From: Hungatella sp.
GTDB lineage: Bacteria > Bacillota > Clostridia > Lachnospirales > Lachnospiraceae
Reading direction: 5' to 3'
Length of the DNA: 53,066 nucleotides
Assembly (NCBI GenBank): GCA_022792815.1
Contig: JAAWBS010000030.1
Coordinates: forward strand, 1 to 53,066
Shown: piece after piece, positions 27,868 through 36,853 of the stretch
Layout: each line of letters begins with the position of its first letter
Position numbering within the stretch: the first letter of the stretch is position 1
Made by a program: the position numbers and the translations under genes
The notes under the pieces: generated by a model
What the model was told of the DNA's origin: nothing
The model's input: the letters and a program-made list of their open reading frames with translations, nothing else
Database searches by the model: none

Positions 27868-28704
27868 TTATCCCTTCACACCAGTCGCCGCGATTCCCTC
27901 CACAAAGTACTTCTGCAGAGACAAGAACACGATCAGCACCGGAATCAGGGAGAGCACAGAGGCGGCCATGATCAGACCATACTCGGAGGAGTACTGGCTG
28001 ATGAACATCCTCAGTCCGATCTGCAGCGTCTTTTTCGCCTCGGTCTTTAAGTAGATCATGGGCCCCAAAAAGTCGTTCCAGGTAGCCACAAAGGTAAAGA
28101 TGGTCAGAGTGGACAGCGCCGGCTTGGAGAGAGGCAGCATAATCTTGGAGTAAATCTTGTACTCGCTCATACCGTCGATGCGGGCCGCCTCACACAGCTC
28201 ATCGGGGATCCCCTGATAGAACTGCCTCATCATAAACACGCCGAAGGCGGAAAATGCCTGAAGGCAGATGATAGCCATATGGGTATCATTCAGCCCCATG
28301 CCCCTCATCATGATAAACTGTGGAACCATGTACACCTGCCACGGCATGGCGATGGTGGAGATGTATGCCATAAACAGCAGATTCTTGTGCTTAAAGTCCA
28401 GCTTGGCAAAGGCATAGGCGGCAAAGCTGCTGGTGAGAAGCTGTAAGAAGGTGACGATGACCGTCAGCTTGGCTGTGTTGAACACGAACTTGGACAGAGG
28501 GATCTTGGTCCAGATATCAATGTAGTTCTGCCATCTGGGGTTCTCGGGGATCCACCGGATGGGGAAGATAAACACATCCTTATCCAGCTTTAAGGAGGCA
28601 GAGAGCATCCACGCAAAAGGAATCAGCATCAGGACGGCCAGAGCGATCAGCACCACATAGAGAATCACCCGCCAGAATTTATAACTTTTACTTTGTACTT
28701 TCAT
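27868..28704 (-). CDS. Sugar ABC transporter permease, MalG-type
   Basis: A 278-residue permease with six membrane helices. It opens with VILYVVLIALAVLMLIPFAW followed by MLSASLKLDKDVF, and has the ATPase-coupling EAA loop EAARIDGMSEYKIYSKIMLP. It pairs with the MalF-type permease 11 bases upstream. No ATPase gene is present, as is usual for CUT1 importers that share a common MsmK-type ATPase. Part of the operon: binding protein, MalF, MalG, GH88, repeats, DUF2264. Confidence 0.93.
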   Translation of the reverse strand: MKVQSKSYKFWRVILYVVLIALAVLMLIPFAWMLSASLKLDKDVFIFPIRWIPENPRWQNYIDIWTKIPLSKFVFNTAKLTVIVTFLQLLTSSFAAYAFAKLDFKHKNLLFMAYISTIAMPWQVYMVPQFIMMRGMGLNDTHMAIICLQAFSAFGVFMMRQFYQGIPDELCEAARIDGMSEYKIYSKIMLPLSKPALSTLTIFTFVATWNDFLGPMIYLKTEAKKTLQIGLRMFISQYSSEYGLIMAASVLSLIPVLIVFLSLQKYFVEGIAATGVKG

Positions 28705-28715
28705 CTCTCCCCCTC

Positions 28716-29789
28716 CTAGTTGGCATATTTCTTCTCGCCTCTGAACTGAATCAGAGTCACGGCCAGTACCATCAGGAACAGAACCATAGCCACGGCGCTC
28801 GCATAGCCCAGATTCCAGTTGCGGAACGCCTCTTCGTAGATATGATATACCAGAACGATGGCCGACTTGTTCAGCACGCCGTTGGAACCGCCCGCCAGCA
28901 TGTAGACGATATCATATACCTTGAAGCAGTTGATGGTCAGCATGATGGTGACGAAAAAGGTGGTGGGCTGCAGCTGGGGCCAGGTGATATAAAGGAACTT
29001 CTGCCAAGTGTTGGCTCCGTCCAGGCTGCAGGCCTCGTAGAGCTCCGCGTTGATGCCCTGCAGTCCCGCCAGATAGATGACCATATAGTAGCCCATGTTT
29101 TTCCAGACGCTGAAGAGAACCACAGTGAACATCACCCAGTCCTTGTCCGCGGACCACTTGGGAAGACTCTTTGCCGCCACGCCTAAGTTGTACAGAATCA
29201 TGTTCACCGGGCCGCTTTTCTGGGGGCTGAACAGCATGTTCCACACAGCCGCCACAGCCACCAGGGAAGCCACATAGGGGAAGAAACTTACGGTTCTGAA
29301 AAAATTCCGTCCCTTTACCTTCTGATTCAGGATGATGGCCAGACCCAGGGAACAGGCCAGGGTCAGGGGCACCGTGGCGATACAGTAGATGATGGTATTT
29401 TTTAGGGATGCCAGGAAACGGTCGTTTTTGAAAGCCTCCGCAAAATTGTTCAGCGCCACAAACTTGATGGCATTGTTGCCGTCCCACTCCGCAAAGGCCA
29501 GAATAAACGCGAAAATAATAGGAACCAGGGTAAACACGCAGAACCCGATAAAGTTAGGAGCGATAAAAGAGTACGCCACCAAATCCCTCTTTGCCTGTCT
29601 GCTGAACCGCTCCCCGGTCTTGGCCTGCTTGATCTTTCCCTGGATATATTCGATTCTGCCTGCGATCTTATCCCGCTTTTTCTTGTCAGAAGTGTGTTTT
29701 AACTCCTCCTGCAAAGCCAAAAGCTGAGGCTCCAGCTTTGCCAGCTTCTGTTTCACCACTTCCGGATCAACACTCGTTTGATTTGCCAT
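28716..29789 (-). CDS. Sugar ABC transporter permease, MalF-type, with coiled N-terminal extension
   Basis: A 357-residue permease. The membrane core begins near residue 68 (LVAYSFIAPNFIGFCVFTLV) and contains the EAA loop EACSLDGANTWQKFLYITWP. Ahead of it is a soluble extension of about 65 residues, predicted coiled coil (KLAKLEPQLLALQEELKHTS, then KKRDKIAGRIEYIQGKIKQA), making it some 60 residues longer than typical CUT1 permeases of about 295. The extension might bind a partner such as the shared ATPase or a regulator; this is inference. It follows the binding-protein gene by about 105 bases. Confidence 0.92.
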   Translation of the reverse strand: MANQTSVDPEVVKQKLAKLEPQLLALQEELKHTSDKKKRDKIAGRIEYIQGKIKQAKTGERFSRQAKRDLVAYSFIAPNFIGFCVFTLVPIIFAFILAFAEWDGNNAIKFVALNNFAEAFKNDRFLASLKNTIIYCIATVPLTLACSLGLAIILNQKVKGRNFFRTVSFFPYVASLVAVAAVWNMLFSPQKSGPVNMILYNLGVAAKSLPKWSADKDWVMFTVVLFSVWKNMGYYMVIYLAGLQGINAELYEACSLDGANTWQKFLYITWPQLQPTTFFVTIMLTINCFKVYDIVYMLAGGSNGVLNKSAIVLVYHIYEEAFRNWNLGYASAVAMVLFLMVLAVTLIQFRGEKKYAN

Positions 29790-29894
29790 AGTTCTCCCTT
29801 CCCCCTCTCAGACAAGGGCTGTCTTGAAATGGGACGGGTCCAATGATTTGGCCCGTCCGCAGTGATTGGTCTATATCGGATTTGAGATTCTTTG

Positions 29895-31286
29895 TTACTG
29901 TCCCAGGACAGCCTGAACGCCCTCGGTCATCTCTGCGATTCCCTCGTCGATGGTGCAGCCCTCGGTCATGATGTTGTCATGGCCCTCATTGAGGACAGTC
30001 TCGATCTCGGAGCTCTTGGGATGAACCGGCATCTCCAGATAGGTGTTGGCTGTCTTTAACGCCTCTGCGCTAGCCTCGTCGGTGGGGAAGCCTTCCATGC
30101 CGGAGATGGCTGCCACGACTGCGTCTGTTGTGATCGCCGGGATAGTACCGGTCTGTGCCACGACCTCTGCACCATCAGGTCCGCACACAAACTTCACAAA
30201 CTCCCATGCCAGATCCTTGTGAGGAGCGGAGGTGGGGATGGACAGACAGGTGATGGTAGCCAGTGTGGAACCCGGCTCCACGCCTTCTGCGTGAGGATAT
30301 TTTACAAGACCCCAGTTGGCCACTTCTGCGCCGTACTCGCCGGTCTTGATCTTCTCGATGAGGGTAGGGATAAACCAGGAGCCCATGTTCATCATAGCCA
30401 CATTGCCCTGTGCAAATGCACCGGAGTAGTGTAAGCTGGAGGTCTTAAGGGTGGCATAGTCCTGGCATACGCCGTCTTCCTGCTGAGACAGGATCATCTC
30501 ATAGTAGGGCTTTAAGAAATCATAGCTGCCGTCCACGATGGAATTCTTGCCGTCCAGGATACCGAACAGCTGAACCGCGGATCTCCAGGTGTGATAGTGA
30601 GCACCGTATACTTCCTGACCTGGGGTGTCGTTGGTCACGCTCCTGGCCAGAGCGTCATACTGCTCAAAGGTCATGTCATTGGTGGGATACTCCACACCGG
30701 CGTTGTCAAATACGTCCTTGTTGTAGAACATAACCCAGAAATCGCTTCTGAAAGGCAGCTCATACAGCTTTCCGTCTACGGTCACCTGGTCTGTGATGCC
30801 GCCGTACTGAGATAAATCCACGCTGTCCTTGGCAATATAGTCATCTAAAGCCTCCAGAACACCTTTGTTCACCAGCGTGGTGTAGCCGGGCACATCCTTT
30901 ATGGTAGCGATATCGAAATCAGAGCCGCTTCCTGTCAGCTCTGTAGCCAGAACGGTCTGATAATCTGCGGAGCCAAGGTCCACCATCTCGATCTTTACAC
31001 CGGGGTTAGCCGCCTCAAAAGCGTCGATCAGGGGCTGATAGTATACGGTGGAAGAGATATCCCAAACCGCCCATTTTAACACGGTGTCCCCGTCTGCCGC
31101 CGGCGCCGTAGGTGCTGCCGTGGTGGAGTCCCCTGCTGCCGGGGCTGCCGTGCTCTCTGCTGCCTTTGTCGTCTCCCCACCTGCTGCCGCGGTAGTCCCG
31201 GTGTTGTCAGAGCTTCCGGAACATCCTGCCAGACTCATAGCTGTCACCGTGCAGGCCAGTGTCAAACCAAGTACTCTTTTTTTCAT
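29895..31286 (-). CDS. ABC sugar-binding lipoprotein (family 1) of the uronate-glycan locus
   Basis: A 463-residue extracellular solute-binding lipoprotein. The start at 31286 is set by AGGAGG eight bases ahead; longer reading frames lack a site. The lipobox is SLAGC with Cys22, followed by an Ala/Thr/Gly-rich tether to about residue 70. The binding fold starts at TVLKWAVWDISSTVYYQPLI and includes GSGSDFDIATIKDVPGYTTL. It is the first gene of the importer operon and is divergent from the YesMN-type sensor pair, which probably activates it. The ligand is likely an unsaturated uronic-acid oligosaccharide, judged from GH88 and the lyase-like gene nearby. Confidence 0.92.
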   Translation of the reverse strand: MKKRVLGLTLACTVTAMSLAGCSGSSDNTGTTAAAGGETTKAAESTAAPAAGDSTTAAPTAPAADGDTVLKWAVWDISSTVYYQPLIDAFEAANPGVKIEMVDLGSADYQTVLATELTGSGSDFDIATIKDVPGYTTLVNKGVLEALDDYIAKDSVDLSQYGGITDQVTVDGKLYELPFRSDFWVMFYNKDVFDNAGVEYPTNDMTFEQYDALARSVTNDTPGQEVYGAHYHTWRSAVQLFGILDGKNSIVDGSYDFLKPYYEMILSQQEDGVCQDYATLKTSSLHYSGAFAQGNVAMMNMGSWFIPTLIEKIKTGEYGAEVANWGLVKYPHAEGVEPGSTLATITCLSIPTSAPHKDLAWEFVKFVCGPDGAEVVAQTGTIPAITTDAVVAAISGMEGFPTDEASAEALKTANTYLEMPVHPKSSEIETVLNEGHDNIMTEGCTIDEGIAEMTEGVQAVLGQ

Positions 31287-31329
31287 ATTTCTTTCCTCCT
31301 CTTTCATCAACATTGTCTGTTGTGTCATC

Positions 31330-31358
31330 AGTATACCTGAAAATCCTCCTTCGCAGAA
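31330..31358 (-). promoter_or_regulatory. Promoter of the uronate-glycan importer operon
   Basis: Minus strand: -10 TATACT (31330-31335), 17-base spacer, poor -35 TTCTGC (31353-31358). The weak -35 fits an activator-dependent promoter, and the divergent AraC-type response regulator is the candidate activator. Confidence 0.5.
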
Positions 31359-31478
31359 TGGAAAAAATTGCACAAAAGATTCACTATTTCTTCCTGTAAA
31401 TCCGTCTTTTTTGAACACCATGGAATTTTTTATTCACTTCCTGCAATTTTTTACGATTGTATACTTCTGCTTTTTTTA

Positions 31479-31507
31479 TTGACTTTTCCCAATGAATGTA
31501 TCATACT
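31479..31507 (+). promoter_or_regulatory. Promoter of the sensor kinase-regulator pair
   Basis: -35 TTGACT (31479-31484), 17-base spacer, -10 CATACT (31502-31507), about 45 bases ahead of the kinase start. The 31287-31552 gap has no other feature. Confidence 0.45.
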
Positions 31508-31552
31508 TTTTGTAGGGTTAAAATCACTTATTTCTTATAGAAAGAACACCTT

Positions 31553-33421
31553 ATGAGACCAAAGACATTCTATCGAACGATAAAAGGAAAAATCATCGCT
31601 ATCACCCTGGGCACCACCCTTCTGATCACCCTGATCACTGTGGGAGTCTGCTTTTACGTGTTTCAGTCCCTTCTGCGGAAAAATCAGATCCAGTCTGTAG
31701 AGTTCAGCCTCCAGGTGGTGGCCAACAATGTGTCCTCCGATATGCAGGACATCCTGTATTTTGTCCGCTGGTGCGGCTTCAGCCAGGATATCCTCCAGTA
31801 TCTGGAGACATTTCAGGATAAGGAACCTTTGGCTGTGATCTCCAAAGACAACAAAAGTCTGCGCTCCGTGGCTCTGGAGGCCCATGAACGTCTGAAGGAG
31901 GAGTACCACAACACCAGGTCCTCCCGCTACATCACCAGGATCCTGCTCTCCAATACCAGTTCCTCCAACTATCTGCAGGTTACGCCCACTTCAGGAGACT
32001 CCTCCTATAACGTAGCTTCTCTGACACAGACCAGCCTGTTTCAATCCCTTTTAAAGAGCCCTGATCTGCAGTGGGGAGGCATCGTCAATGATCCCTTTGT
32101 CCAGGGTTTTAAGGAGGCTCCCATTCTTCCCATCGTCCGCCCCATCCACAGCAGCTTCGGTACCGATGTCATAGGCTGGGTGTACCTGTCCGTATCCGCC
32201 AGTGTCATCACAGACTATCTGAAATCTTTCCCTCTGCCGAAGGACAGCTGTCTCTATCTGTCCATCGGGGACCATTGCTACCAGCTTTTGGGGACCACAT
32301 GCCAGCCGGTGTCATCGCCTTTTACCGTGGTGTCCGCGGAATCCGTGGAAGGCATCGATTTCAGAACCCAGGTACAGAAGGTGCGCACGGCAGAGGGGTC
32401 CAATGAGACTCTGATCACCCTGCCGTTGGGGCAGGAAGGCTGGTATATCCATCAGATTCTCTCCAGACAGCAGCTTATCCGGCAGCGCCAGGTCTATCTG
32501 ATGCTGATCGGAGCCATCTGTGTGGTCATCCTGTCTCTCGGGCTGTCCATGGTTGTGTCCCTGAACCGAACCATCAACCAGCCTGTGGCGCAAATCCGAA
32601 GGAAAATCAATGAGATCGCCCAGGGAGACTTCTCCAGGGACGATTCCATCGAGTGGAACCACGAACTGGGGGAGATCGGGCGGGGGATCAATGATTTGTC
32701 CTACCATGTGGTCAATCTGATGGAGCGGCGGATCGACGACGAAAAACAGAAAAAAGATCTGGAGTATCAGATTCTCCAGAGCCAGATCAACCCTCATTTT
32801 CTCTATAATACCCTAAATTCCATCAAGTGGATGGCCACCATCCAGGGAGCCTCCGGCATCGCCGAGATGACCACTGCTCTGGCCCGGCTTTTAAAGCGGG
32901 TTGCCAAGGGCAATTCCTCCCTGATACCGTTAAAGGAGGAGCTTGATCTGGTAAAAGACTATTTTCTGATCCAGCAGTACCGCTATGGGGGCAGCATCTC
33001 CATCGATTACCGGATCCAGTCCGAGGACCTGTATCCGTGCATGATTCACCGTTTTTCCCTTCAGCCCATCGTGGAAAACGCCCTTTTTCACGGCATCGAG
33101 CCCAAAGGTTCCGTGGGGAAAATCGTCATAGAAGCGCATTTGAATGAGACAGAGAAAGGACAGGATCTGCAGATTTCCATCACGGACAACGGAGTGGGCA
33201 TGACGGAGGAGACCATCCAAGGGATCTTTGACCAGAAGGAGCCAAAGACCAGCGCCGACTTTTTCCGCCATGTGGGCATCTCCAATGTCAATCAGCGGAT
33301 TCAGCATGACTATGGACCCCGCTACGGCATATCCATCGCCAGCGAGCCCGGAGTCTATACCACCATGACCATTTTAATCCCCTGTATCCGGGAGGGGGGA
33401 AAGGACGAGGAACCATCATGA
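31553..33421 (+). CDS. YesM-type sensor histidine kinase
   Basis: A 622-residue membrane sensor. One helix at residues 13-37, a large extracellular sensing region of about 265 residues (dCache-like), a second helix near residue 305 (VYLMLIGAICVVILSLGLSM), then HAMP (INQPVAQIRRKINEIAQGDF) and the His_kinase/HATPase pair. The phospho-acceptor His is in SQINPHFLYNTLNSIKWM, the N box is LQPIVENALFHGIE and the G box DNGVGMT. In clostridia such kinases sense oligosaccharides together with an adjacent binding protein. The ribosome site is weak. The stop overlaps the regulator start by four bases. Confidence 0.93.
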   Translation: MRPKTFYRTIKGKIIAITLGTTLLITLITVGVCFYVFQSLLRKNQIQSVEFSLQVVANNVSSDMQDILYFVRWCGFSQDILQYLETFQDKEPLAVISKDNKSLRSVALEAHERLKEEYHNTRSSRYITRILLSNTSSSNYLQVTPTSGDSSYNVASLTQTSLFQSLLKSPDLQWGGIVNDPFVQGFKEAPILPIVRPIHSSFGTDVIGWVYLSVSASVITDYLKSFPLPKDSCLYLSIGDHCYQLLGTTCQPVSSPFTVVSAESVEGIDFRTQVQKVRTAEGSNETLITLPLGQEGWYIHQILSRQQLIRQRQVYLMLIGAICVVILSLGLSMVVSLNRTINQPVAQIRRKINEIAQGDFSRDDSIEWNHELGEIGRGINDLSYHVVNLMERRIDDEKQKKDLEYQILQSQINPHFLYNTLNSIKWMATIQGASGIAEMTTALARLLKRVAKGNSSLIPLKEELDLVKDYFLIQQYRYGGSISIDYRIQSEDLYPCMIHRFSLQPIVENALFHGIEPKGSVGKIVIEAHLNETEKGQDLQISITDNGVGMTEETIQGIFDQKEPKTSADFFRHVGISNVNQRIQHDYGPRYGISIASEPGVYTTMTILIPCIREGGKDEEPS

Positions 33422-35022
33422 TAAAACTACTGATTGTGGACGACGAACCGCTGGTTCAGATCGGCATCAAATCCATGCTCAACTGGGCGGAATACGGCAT
33501 CGAGGTCTGCGGTACTGCCATGAATGGAGCCGCGGCCCTGGATCTGATCGAGGAGTATTCCCCTGAGATCGTCATCACGGATATCCGTATGCCCATTATG
33601 AACGGTCTGGAGCTGGCCAAAATCTGCCGGGATACTTACGGCAGGATCCCTCTCTTCATCATTCTCACCAGCTATGAGGAGTTTGAGCTGGCCAGACAGG
33701 CACTGTCCTATGAGGTGATTGATTATCTGGTGAAGCTGGAACTGGATGCCCCCTCCCTGGGCGCATCGATTCAAAATGCTTTGAAGAAATTAAACGATAT
33801 CAGATCCACGGAGGCGGTCCGCTCATCCGGACGCCCTCTCCTGCAGACCTACTTAGACAAATTTTTCCTCCGTCTCCTCCACAACCTGTTTGACAACGAG
33901 GAGCAGTTCTGGCTGCAGGTAAAAGACTTAAACCTGAATTTCTCTCACCAGTACTATGCCGCGGCCCACTGTGAGATCCTGGAGGGAACCCTTGCACAGA
34001 TGACCCACGAAAAGCTGATGAGCCTCTATGCCAGCACGCTCCAGATGGTTCGGGACATCTTAAACCGCCACATGCCCTGCCAGGTGATCTCCTTAGATAT
34101 GAAACATTTCTCCGCAGTCTTCCATTTCCCCTCAGACAGTGACGAGTCACAGCAGAAGATCGCGGAGGCTCTCGAAAATGCCGGAACCATGGTTCACAAC
34201 TACTTTAACGTGAAGCTGACCGCGGGCATCGGCTCGGTGGTGGACTCTCCCCTGAAGATCAGCGATTCCTACCAGGATGCCCGGATGGCCTTCTCCCTTG
34301 CCTCCGGGGAGAATCCCTATCCCAATTACAACCAGGTAAAACCGGATTCCATCAAAAACTCCTTCAATATCACCCTATTTAAAAATGACCTGACCAGGGC
34401 CTTCGAAGAGTTTGATTCGGCCATCCTCCACGAGACTCTGACTCAGATCATCGACTTGTTTCGTCAAAACCCGCTCCGCTATCTCCAGGCCATCGACGGC
34501 GCCTGCAACATCCTCTATCTGGCGCTCTCCCTGCTTCCGGGCGGGGAAGAGACCATCAGCGCCATCTTCCGGGAAGATGCCGACGGCTACCGCTCCATCT
34601 ACCGCATGGGCAATGTGGAACAGGTAACCGACTGGATGACCAGGCTTCGGGACGGCCTGTGCGACACCTTAAAGACCAAGCGGATGTCCTACAAGGAAAA
34701 CGTGGTGTCCAGTGTCCAGAAGTACATCCAGAACCATATCGAGGAACGGCTGACCCTCAACGAGGTGGCGGCTGTCTTCGGCCTCAGCCCCAACTATCTC
34801 AGCGTCCTGTTCAAAAAGACCTGCAATGTAGGGTTCTCCGAGTACATCACACAGATGAAAATCAGCCGGGCCAAGGCCATGCTGCTGGAGCAGGACATGA
34901 AGGTGTATGAAGTGGCGGACCGCCTCAGTTTCGAGAGCGCCTTCTATTTCAGCAAGGTGTTCAAGAAAGTGACCGGCTGCTCCCCGAGAGAGTTTGTACA
35001 GCACAACGTTGACGGGGAATAG
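33418..35022 (+). CDS. YesN-type response regulator with AraC DNA-binding domain
   Basis: A 534-residue partner of the upstream kinase. Receiver domain at residues 1-115 with acidic D8/D9, phospho-acceptor D55 (VITDIRMPIMNG) and K106; the residue after the Lys is Leu instead of the usual Pro (DYLVKLELD). A middle region of ~300 residues includes a degenerate cyclase-like segment. The last ~100 residues are an AraC-type double helix-turn-helix (LTLNEVAAVFGLSPNYLSVL, then FESAFYFSKVFKKVTGCSPR). It probably activates the divergent importer operon and perhaps the lyase operon that converges on its own 3' end. Confidence 0.94.
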   Translation: MIKLLIVDDEPLVQIGIKSMLNWAEYGIEVCGTAMNGAAALDLIEEYSPEIVITDIRMPIMNGLELAKICRDTYGRIPLFIILTSYEEFELARQALSYEVIDYLVKLELDAPSLGASIQNALKKLNDIRSTEAVRSSGRPLLQTYLDKFFLRLLHNLFDNEEQFWLQVKDLNLNFSHQYYAAAHCEILEGTLAQMTHEKLMSLYASTLQMVRDILNRHMPCQVISLDMKHFSAVFHFPSDSDESQQKIAEALENAGTMVHNYFNVKLTAGIGSVVDSPLKISDSYQDARMAFSLASGENPYPNYNQVKPDSIKNSFNITLFKNDLTRAFEEFDSAILHETLTQIIDLFRQNPLRYLQAIDGACNILYLALSLLPGGEETISAIFREDADGYRSIYRMGNVEQVTDWMTRLRDGLCDTLKTKRMSYKENVVSSVQKYIQNHIEERLTLNEVAAVFGLSPNYLSVLFKKTCNVGFSEYITQMKISRAKAMLLEQDMKVYEVADRLSFESAFYFSKVFKKVTGCSPREFVQHNVDGE

Positions 35023-35026
35023 CCCG

Positions 35027-36853
35027 TTATCGGTCTGTCCCTGAAATCACAAGCTCCAGCCGCTCTCCTCCAAAGGTCACCAGGGTGCGGAAAATATTGT
35101 GTTTCCACGTCTTTTGAAGTCTTGGATCCGTGACGGGGATCTCCTCCGTCTCCACGGCTGCTGCTCCGGTGATGAGGCAGCCGCCTATGGTTCCCACCTC
35201 CATGACCCACACGCCGTTCTTGGGCTCCCCAATCTTTGGTCTCTCATAGGTCATCAGAGACAGCACCGCCGGCCCGCGGCTTCCCCGGCAGGTATCCATG
35301 ACAGAGATGTCCCCTCCCTTTTCCAGATGCACCTTACGCACATAGGAGGAGACGGCACCCTCCGGGTAAGCCCCTGCCAGCTCCATCTCGATCTCGGCCC
35401 TCTCCTCTCCCAGCTCCCATCTCACATGGGAAGCCCCAAATTCTTTTCCGTCCTTCTGATCCACGCCGCCGAATGCGGGCAGGTTATGATACCCGGACTG
35501 CATGGTCCAGATCTCGTATCTCTGGGGAGAAAATGTCTTTCTGGTGTAACTCTCCACTCCCACATCGATGAACATCGGGACCCCGTCCCGGTAGACCGTA
35601 AAGCTGCCCACATCGTTGTGGTTGTGGCTGTCGTCGTTGTCCCCCGCCTTCACTGCCAGGCAGAACCGGCGGTCCCTGGCGATAAAAAGTCCGGCGCTGG
35701 GATACCAGCAGTCCGGCACCTGCTCCTCCTCCCCGGTGTCAGCCCCTCTCATCTCCTCGTCAAAAAACGCGGCCCACACCCGATAGAGAAGGCTGTGCTC
35801 CTCCGTCATCAAACGCTCACTCCAGGGCTGGCCCTGATAGTCCTTTGCCGCAAAGGCCATCAGCCCCCGGTTGTCTGTGGCCTTGCCGAACCGGTACTCC
35901 CGCACACTGCAGGGACCGGCCATGGGGGAACAGTCGGCAAAGTTGACATAATACGGCCCCGACACATGGACCAGCCGGATATAGTCTGCCATATTGCGGA
36001 TCTTCGGCTCCCCATACAGGGGGCAAAAAGCCTGTCCGCACACCTGATTTAAGATCTCCAAGGCTCCCCACAGGGTCAGTCCCGCATGGCGGTAGTACTG
36101 GGCTCCCTCATCGCAGCACCCGTCCTCCCCGTACTCCAAAAGGAAATAGTCCAGACTTTTGCAGGCCTTCTGCAGGATCCGCTCCCTCACCTCCCGGTCC
36201 AGCTCTCTGGTGAAGGCGGCCGTCAGCACATTCTGGGTACACCAGGGAGTCCAGTTGTTCACATGAGAGTTCCCGTCCCCCATCCACCAGAAATGTTCGT
36301 TCAGATAAGGGGTAAAGATCCTGGTATTAAGGTTCTGATCGATCATCTTCGAGATGACCGGGCTGACCTTATGAAGCTCTTTTCTCAGAAGATATTCTGC
36401 CACGGCCAGGACGGCGCCGGTCTCCGCCGCAAACAGATCCACCACAGGCCTGGTCACATCCGGCAGGATGTGCTGAGGCGTATCCCGTATGTAGGAGTTG
36501 TGGGCCGGAAGCTGCCAGGCCGTCTCCTCACAGATCAGAACCATCCCGTTGATGATGGTGTCCAGAAATCTCCCCTCGTGCTGAACGCACTCCGCAAGCA
36601 CCAGAGCATTGAGCGCGGTCCTTCGCCCGAACATCTTGTCCTCAAAGTGAGTCCTGTTTCCTGTGCGGCAAAACTCCATATAATCGGTGGCATAGATAGG
36701 CGAAAAGGGACAGTCCATCCACTTCTCCCCCTCCTCCACCAGTTTCTCCCGGTAATCTCTGGGGATCTTCTCCCATGCAGCCCTGTCGGAAGCGGGCCGA
36801 AGGGAATCAAAGAATCCGGCGGGCACTGCCTGCCCGGCAATCTCCTGCAGCAT
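35027..36853 (-). CDS. Heparinase II/III family protein (putative polysaccharide lyase)
   Basis: A 608-residue protein with an N-terminal (alpha/alpha)-barrel (ALVLAECVQHEGRFLDTIIN; ETAWQLPAHNSYIRDTPQHI) and a C-terminal beta-sandwich with the signature DDSHNHNDVGSFTVYRDG and the YHNLPAFGG segment. Family members split uronic-acid polysaccharides such as heparan, alginate or exopolysaccharides by beta-elimination. There is no signal peptide, so it should act on imported oligosaccharides, feeding GH88. AGGAGG precedes the ATG by eight bases. The start lies 47 bases inside the upstream kinase-like gene, so the two are coupled. Substrate unknown. Confidence 0.85.
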   Translation of the reverse strand: MLQEIAGQAVPAGFFDSLRPASDRAAWEKIPRDYREKLVEEGEKWMDCPFSPIYATDYMEFCRTGNRTHFEDKMFGRRTALNALVLAECVQHEGRFLDTIINGMVLICEETAWQLPAHNSYIRDTPQHILPDVTRPVVDLFAAETGAVLAVAEYLLRKELHKVSPVISKMIDQNLNTRIFTPYLNEHFWWMGDGNSHVNNWTPWCTQNVLTAAFTRELDREVRERILQKACKSLDYFLLEYGEDGCCDEGAQYYRHAGLTLWGALEILNQVCGQAFCPLYGEPKIRNMADYIRLVHVSGPYYVNFADCSPMAGPCSVREYRFGKATDNRGLMAFAAKDYQGQPWSERLMTEEHSLLYRVWAAFFDEEMRGADTGEEEQVPDCWYPSAGLFIARDRRFCLAVKAGDNDDSHNHNDVGSFTVYRDGVPMFIDVGVESYTRKTFSPQRYEIWTMQSGYHNLPAFGGVDQKDGKEFGASHVRWELGEERAEIEMELAGAYPEGAVSSYVRKVHLEKGGDISVMDTCRGSRGPAVLSLMTYERPKIGEPKNGVWVMEVGTIGGCLITGAAAVETEEIPVTDPRLQKTWKHNIFRTLVTFGGERLELVISGTDR

